A DNA stretch of 64,000 nucleotides from Anaeramoeba flamelloides (lineage: Eukaryota > Metamonada > Anaeramoebidae). The position numbers and the translations under genes were made by a program. The notes beneath the pieces are model-generated. The model did no database searches, was not told the DNA's origin, and worked only from the letters and a program-made list of their open reading frames with translations. Positions within the stretch are counted from its first letter, which is position 1. Each line of letters starts with the position of its first letter. The DNA lies in NCBI GenBank assembly GCA_027625915.1, contig JANTQA010000012.1:12362501-12426500 (forward strand). The letters are read 5' to 3'. Shown here in pieces: positions 59,334 to 64,000 of the stretch.

Positions 59334-60581
59334 TTAATTTTTTTTCTTTTTTGTTTGCCTTCTTTTCTTTGGTTTGTGAACATACTCTGAAGGAGCAAAT
59401 TCGAGCCATTTATGAGAAAATTTATTTTTGCAAGTTTGGTTGTAGCCCTTGGAGTTAAAATGCAAAACACAGCATCTTTGTACGTCCTTGAGGAGTGATC
59501 TTTTTGATTTTTTGTTGTTTGGATCCAGAAGCTTTGCTTCTCTGATGCTCTTAAAAAACTGCTTATTAATTTTCACAATGGGCCTGTTTGTACCTAATTC
59601 TAGGCAATACACCTGTCTAGAAAAGCCACTGATGAGATCTGGAAAGGTTTTTTGTAATAAGACTAATTTCTCTTTCCATGAGCGGATCTTGGAAATTTTG
59701 AGGATTTGATCGGTTTCGTTTTTTGGATTTTTTTTTGATTTGCAATCAAAGTCGTTGATGACAATAAAATTGGGCTGTGGGTAGTTTTGTTGTTTTTTCC
59801 TTAATGGGAAATCTGGGTTTGGCTCGGGTTTAATTGTGATTGTAAAATTGGTTGGGCTCTTTGCAATGCCCGTGAGGAAATTGGACAGTAATTTGTGGGT
59901 TGGCTTTGTGACGTACTCTGATTTTGTTTCAATTTTTGTTTCTCTTGCAGTTTCTGCTTCTGTGTCCGTATTGGTATTCGTTTCCGTTTCCGTTTCTGTT
60001 TCTGTTCCTGTTTCCGTTTCCGTTTCCTTTTCCGTTTCTAATGTTTGGTTTGAAGTTAGGCTGTTTGTGTTGTTTTTCATCTTTTCTTGTTTTTGCTTGT
60101 CAGTATCATTCTCGTTTTTGATTGGGGGTTTGGTTTGGGGGTATTTTAAAATGATATTTGGCTCTTCTTTTACAAAAATTCCATTATAGCCTCTTTTTGT
60201 TCCTTCCTTCTTGTGAGGGAAAGACTCTTTTGTTACTTGTTCCTGCCCTTGCCCTTGTTCCTGTTCCTGTTCTTTTTCTTTTTCTGTTTCTGTTTCTGTT
60301 TCTGTTTCTGTTTCTTTTTCTTTTTCAAAATTGTCTTCGAGTTGGTACTGATTTTCGTTGTTACCAAGACCCACAAAATCTGTATGTTGGTGATCACTAA
60401 ATATGCAATTTTCTGGTTCAGATGGAAACCACCAATAACCGTTTGTTTCTGAGGCAAAAATTGATTTGTCAAAGTAATCGCTACAAAAATCTTGTTCATA
60501 AAAATCATTGTGATCTAAAAACTTATCTAAAGACCCAAAATCATCAAATTCGATTTCAAAACTTGGGAAATCGAAATCCAT
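59334..60581 (-). CDS. Unrecognised acidic protein with basic Cys-containing C-terminus
   Basis: A single exon of 415 residues from ATG at 60581. Residues 1-85 are acidic and aromatic (MDFDFPSFEIEFDDFG, GYWWFPSEPE), like a transcription activation region. Two repeat tracts follow, (ET)n/(EK)n at about 87-113 and (ET)n/(NT)n at about 180-215. The C-terminal block from about 290 looks folded: KIRSWKEKLVLLQKTFPDLI, FSRQVYCLELG, NRPIVKINKQFFKSIREAKL, LLKDVQRCCVLHF, and TCKNKFSHKWLEFAPSEYVH. It ends in KPKKRRQTKKKKN, a likely nuclear localisation signal. I do not recognise the domain. A DNA-binding or transcription role is only suggested by charge layout. Its 3' end faces the plus-strand gene ending at 59064. 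Confidence 0.72.
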   Translation of the reverse strand: MDFDFPSFEIEFDDFGSLDKFLDHNDFYEQDFCSDYFDKSIFASETNGYWWFPSEPENCIFSDHQHTDFVGLGNNENQYQLEDNFEKEKETETETETETEKEKEQEQEQGQGQEQVTKESFPHKKEGTKRGYNGIFVKEEPNIILKYPQTKPPIKNENDTDKQKQEKMKNNTNSLTSNQTLETEKETETETGTETETETETNTNTDTEAETARETKIETKSEYVTKPTHKLLSNFLTGIAKSPTNFTITIKPEPNPDFPLRKKQQNYPQPNFIVINDFDCKSKKNPKNETDQILKISKIRSWKEKLVLLQKTFPDLISGFSRQVYCLELGTNRPIVKINKQFFKSIREAKLLDPNNKKSKRSLLKDVQRCCVLHFNSKGYNQTCKNKFSHKWLEFAPSEYVHKPKKRRQTKKKKN

Positions 60582-61374
60582 CTTTCTTTGTTGATGTGAA
60601 TTTTTTTAATTTTTTTTAATTTTTTTTTTGTTTTTCGGCAAAGAAAAAAAAAATTTAAATTTTGTTGGTTGTGAAAGAAGCGTAGAAACACAGGGTTTTT
60701 TTTTTTACTTGTTTCTGTTTTAAGTTTTTATTTTTTTCGAATTAGAAAAAAAATTTAAAAATCAGAAAAGTAAAAAAAATGAATTTATTGAGAGGAAAAA
60801 TTTGGGTTATCAAGTATCTTGTTGAAAATTCATGAAACTCATACATTTTTGTTGAATAATAAATTGAACAACATTCACCTACTACTTTCCAAAATATTAT
60901 TAAGAGATCTTATGAAATTTCAAAACTTGTCAAGATTTATTCGAGTGTATTTTTGGTTTCGCCTTTTAGAATGGAATTATAATTAACTTTATTTCTTTTG
61001 TGTGATACTTGGCTATATTTATTGACGAATCTATGAGTAAATTATTCCCTTAAATTGAACAATCTTTTCTTTCAACTTTCAATGATAAGATAAAGTATAT
61101 TGAACTTGAAGTAAAGGATATTTGTGAGATAAGTTTAAGATGGCTCTAAAAAATATATTAGAAATATTATTAAATAATAAATAATTATTGTTATTACTAA
61201 TGATTACGACAGTGATCAAAATAATAACTTCGCAACAACTATTATCGTTGTTTCTAAATATTATCCGTGTTTTTTTTTTTCTTGTTCCAATGTAAAATTT
61301 AACATCCAATTGACTACCCAATAGTATACCTAAGTTCAAATCAATTTTGAAGGTAAACCCCTTGATATTTTCTG

Positions 61375-62622
61375 TTAAGGGATTAGTGTCACTATAGATT
61401 TCTCTATAATCAAAGTATGTTGAAATTGGAAGTAAATGATATTAGTGCGCCATGGCTCAAATAGCTCTAAAAAATCTATTATAAATCTTATTGCACAATA
61501 AATTATTACATTTTTTATTAATGATCCCTTTTAAAAATTTTACATTTTGAAAATTGTTTTTTTTTATAATTCCTTTTCCAAATCAACAAATAGAAACTAA
61601 AATAAAAGTATTATGGTATTTAATAATTTATATTTAGAACTTCCAAAAGTAACTATTTTTTCTAATTTTTCAATTTCCAAGATTAACTCATAATCATCAA
61701 CTTGAAAAATCCAAAGAAAAATTAGTTTTGTTTACTTTTGATAAAGCTACTTATAACATCAATATATTTTAAGGATTTGAGAAATAATTTGTCAAAAAAA
61801 TATTTTGGTTAATTATTTAATTTTTAAAAAATATTGGATTTTTTTGTGATTCATCCAGATTTCAAGATATATTTATGAAAAATATTTTACAACTTTGTAG
61901 TCTGAATCATGATAATTCATCCTTAAAAGTTTTGGCCAAATGCAGATTTTTTTCTATAATTTTTGGGTTTTTTATAATATAGTAGGAAAAAAAATACCTG
62001 ACATGAAAAAAATCCCTGACAAGATTATTAATTGTGAGTATTAGTAAAATTTTTGTCTAATTTTAATCAAATCCTTATGATAAATAACCAATTTTTTTAT
62101 GAGATTAGTAATAAACCTACCTAAAGTCCATCAAAGTAAGGTGTCTCTAGAATAATCGAGTAATTGTTTGATAGCCATATGCTGATCAACTTTTTTTGAA
62201 AAACAATCGAGTTTTATTGAGGTTTACTAGAGTTTGGAAAATGATAATTTTTTTTCTTGTTTTTTGATTGATTGAATGGTGTTTTGAACAAGTGTGATTT
62301 CATCAATCACCATTCTAATAAGGGGGGGGGTTATAATTGATAAAGTTAGATTCTTAAAAAAAGGAATTTGATTGTAAATAAATGAAATTACACAATAATT
62401 TTACTAATATTCACAATTAAAAATCTTGTCAGGGATTTTTTTCATGTCCGGTATTTTTTTCACTGCTCTACATAGATCATTTTTAATTGATGAGATCAAC
62501 AAATATTACTGCTTGAATAATCGATTTTTTAGAGAAATTCGAACCATGTAGCACCAATGTGATTTACACCCCAAATAACAACATACTTTGATTGTAAGCT
62601 TCTCTTTGGTAAACTTTAATTA
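61375..62622. mobile_element. TIR element C2, inside E2 and split by D2
   Basis: Starts TTAAGGGATTAGTGTCACTA, with CAAAGTATGTTG near the left end and its inverse CAACATACTTTG near the right. The interior equals C1 apart from the D2 insert at 61984-62461. The right terminus is decayed. Confidence 0.7.
61984..62461 (+). mobile_element. TIR element D2, complete, inside C2
   Basis: About 478 bp with inverted ends of about 60 bp: GGAAAAAAAATACCTGACAT, then AATCCCTGACAAG, and the inverse at the right (CTTGTCAGGGATTTTTTTC, CGGTATTTTTTTC). This is the best-preserved D copy. A run of G8 occurs at 62322-62330. Confidence 0.78.
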
Positions 62623-63340
62623 CTTAAATTTAAATTAGGAATGCAAATTGTTATAAAATTTTATATAATAGTCAATTTAAATTAAATTTTTTGTTTGTTT
62701 TTGATGTAAAATAATCTCTAAAATTAACTATATTTTTTAAGAGATTCATTTTCCAATTTGATCCTTTATTGTTATAATTTCATTTTAAATTATAAACCTT
62801 TAAGAAATCAGTAGTATATTTATTTTTGGTTTATTATTGGTTTCTTTGACCGGTTGATGTTAATCCTTCTCTAACTTACAAACGGACTTTTTATTTTGAA
62901 ACGTCACTAAAATGAAGAAATAAAATTGAAAAAATTTGGTTCAACAAAAAAAAATATGTAAATTAGCCTTTCATCATTTATAATAATTTTTATTCACAAT
63001 ATAATCAAAATTCCAAAATCTAATTTAATACAATCAAAAATTTAATCAAAAAACAAATGTTTCAAAAAAAATTGAAAAATTAAATATTCAACTCTTAATT
63101 AATTTAGTTTTGTTTTCTTTTCACAAATAGATCTATGAATCATGTTTTGGTTTCAAAGTTTCAATATTTGGTTGCAAAAAAAATTTTTTCAGTAAGGTTC
63201 ACACAATTAAAAATTTTCAAAATGGCAAAATGTACTTACATCCTTAACATTGAAAAATTTTCTTTTTCTTTTTTTTTTCAAATAATATGTTCATTTATAT
63301 TAAAATAATTAAGAAAGAACCTTATATAAAGGAATGATTT

Positions 63341-63342
<2 letters not shown>

Positions 63343-63372
<30 letters not shown>
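63343..63372. repeat. AT dinucleotide microsatellite
   Basis: An (AT)n run of about 30 bp. Confidence 0.95.
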
Positions 63373-63376
<4 letters not shown>

Positions 63377-63499
63377 AATTCTTAAATAATTCAATACAAA
63401 GTGAAATTTCTTAAAAAAAGTTCGAATAAAAGTATGTTGATATATCTTATTTTTATAAATGGATTGTCATTGTTTTTGATTTCACAACTTTCCTTATAA

Positions 63500-64000
63500 A
63501 AGGTATCACATATATGATTTATTAATTATCCGTATTTAATCATTTGAATGGATATTAGAAGAAACCAAACAATTTTAGAAATCTAAGAATTGAAGATCGA
63601 TTACATATTTTGCTTTTTTTTTTCTTTTTTTTTTTCAGATTTTTTTTATTGAATTCCAATTGTTTTTTAAAAAACTATTATTACAAGGTCTATTTTCAAT
63701 AAGTCAAAATTTACTATTTAAATGTTATTGAGAGGGTGGAAATGATTAGAGTGAAATAATATTAATTTATATTGGAATTTTATTAGATCTTCAATTCCAG
63801 ATCGAAATGAGCATTATTCTGTTTTTAATAGTTCCTAATGAAATTGAGTATTTCAATTTTTTAGAAAATATTTAGATTTATCGGCCTTTTTTCTTAATAT
63901 ATATCAACTATTTCTTAATTATGATTATTCTACTTATTTTTTTATTTGTTCTTCAAAGGCCAAATATATAAAATATTTGATATTTTAATTTTTTATTCCC
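63500..64000 (+). repeat. Dispersed repeat family O copy 3, cut by window end
   Basis: GGATATTAGAAGAAACCAAA, TATATTGGAATTTTATTAGA and TTGTTCTTCAAAGGCCAAAT run in the same order as in O1. It may continue past the window. Confidence 0.6.

Larger units (their letters stand above)
61150..62960 (+). repeat. Dispersed repeat E2, split by C2
   Basis: The left part (61150-61374: CTTGTTCCAATG, TATACCTAAGTTCAAATCAA, CCCCTTGATATTTT) and the right part (62622-62960: AAATTAGGAATGCAAATTG, AACTATATTTTTTAAGAGA, GGTTTATTATTGGTTTCTTT) correspond to the continuous E1 sequence at 345-880. Confidence 0.65.
60582..64000. other. 3.4 kb intergenic region, nested E>C>D transposons, to window end
   Basis: Right of the acidic-protein gene. 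It contains the nested set at 61150-62960, an AT run (63343-63372) and O3 (63500-64000, running to the window edge). From 60600 to 61140 only T-rich promoter-like sequence is seen. Confidence 0.55.

Overview
This is a very AT-rich (about four-fifths A+T by eye) nuclear segment from a unicellular eukaryote. Genes have GT-AG introns from under 60 bp to about 4.6 kb, the standard code fits everywhere (mostly TAA stops), and proteins carry poly-Q, E/K and S/E tracts. One tRNA-Lys is present. The style (short genes, K/E-rich linkers, RhoGAP, SH3 and B-box architectures) suggests an amoeboid protist such as Anaeramoeba. That name is inference, since no species marker is present.

Layout. 1186-2484 (+): WBP2-like GRAM-domain protein with a poly-Q tail. 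7377-15835 (-): five-exon SH3-PH-RhoGAP-SH3 protein whose RhoGAP has lost its catalytic residues. 22372-24764 (-): REEP/Yop1-type ER-shaping protein with micro-exons; its last two exons are tentative. 24908-25099 (-): possible small gene. 28998-29369 (+): MYCBP/AMY-1 homologue. 35664-44491 (+): the standout, a three-exon gene joining a B-box zinc finger, a class-3 lipase, a long charged linker, a Gly-rich membrane-like segment and an Era/MMR_HSR1-type GTPase. 49193-50311 (+): calcineurin-like phosphoesterase. 55684-55756 (+): tRNA-Lys(CTT). 56393-56732 (-): HSBP1 homologue. About 57660-59064 (+): an unrecognised multi-exon gene, only partly resolved. 59334-60581 (-): unrecognised acidic protein with a Cys-containing basic C-terminus. 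Most gene models come from joining exons by splice sites, reading phase and family similarity, so exact junctions need RNA support.

The rest, more than half the window, is a graveyard of short DNA transposons. I recognise more than a dozen repeat families, each seen two or more times or having long inverted arms. They are labelled B, C, D, E, F, G, H, I, K, L, M, N, O and T. Several are nested: E is interrupted by C, which is interrupted by D; elsewhere D is interrupted by C; M by G; F by G. Family T keeps the C-terminal end of a Tc1/mariner-type transposase. A LINE 3' tail sits in the largest intron of the lipase-GTPase gene.

The genes do not form an operon or obvious pathway. Several would act in signalling or membrane remodelling (RhoGAP-like adaptor, REEP, WBP2/GRAM, lipase-GTPase), which fits an amoeboid cell, but that link is inference.
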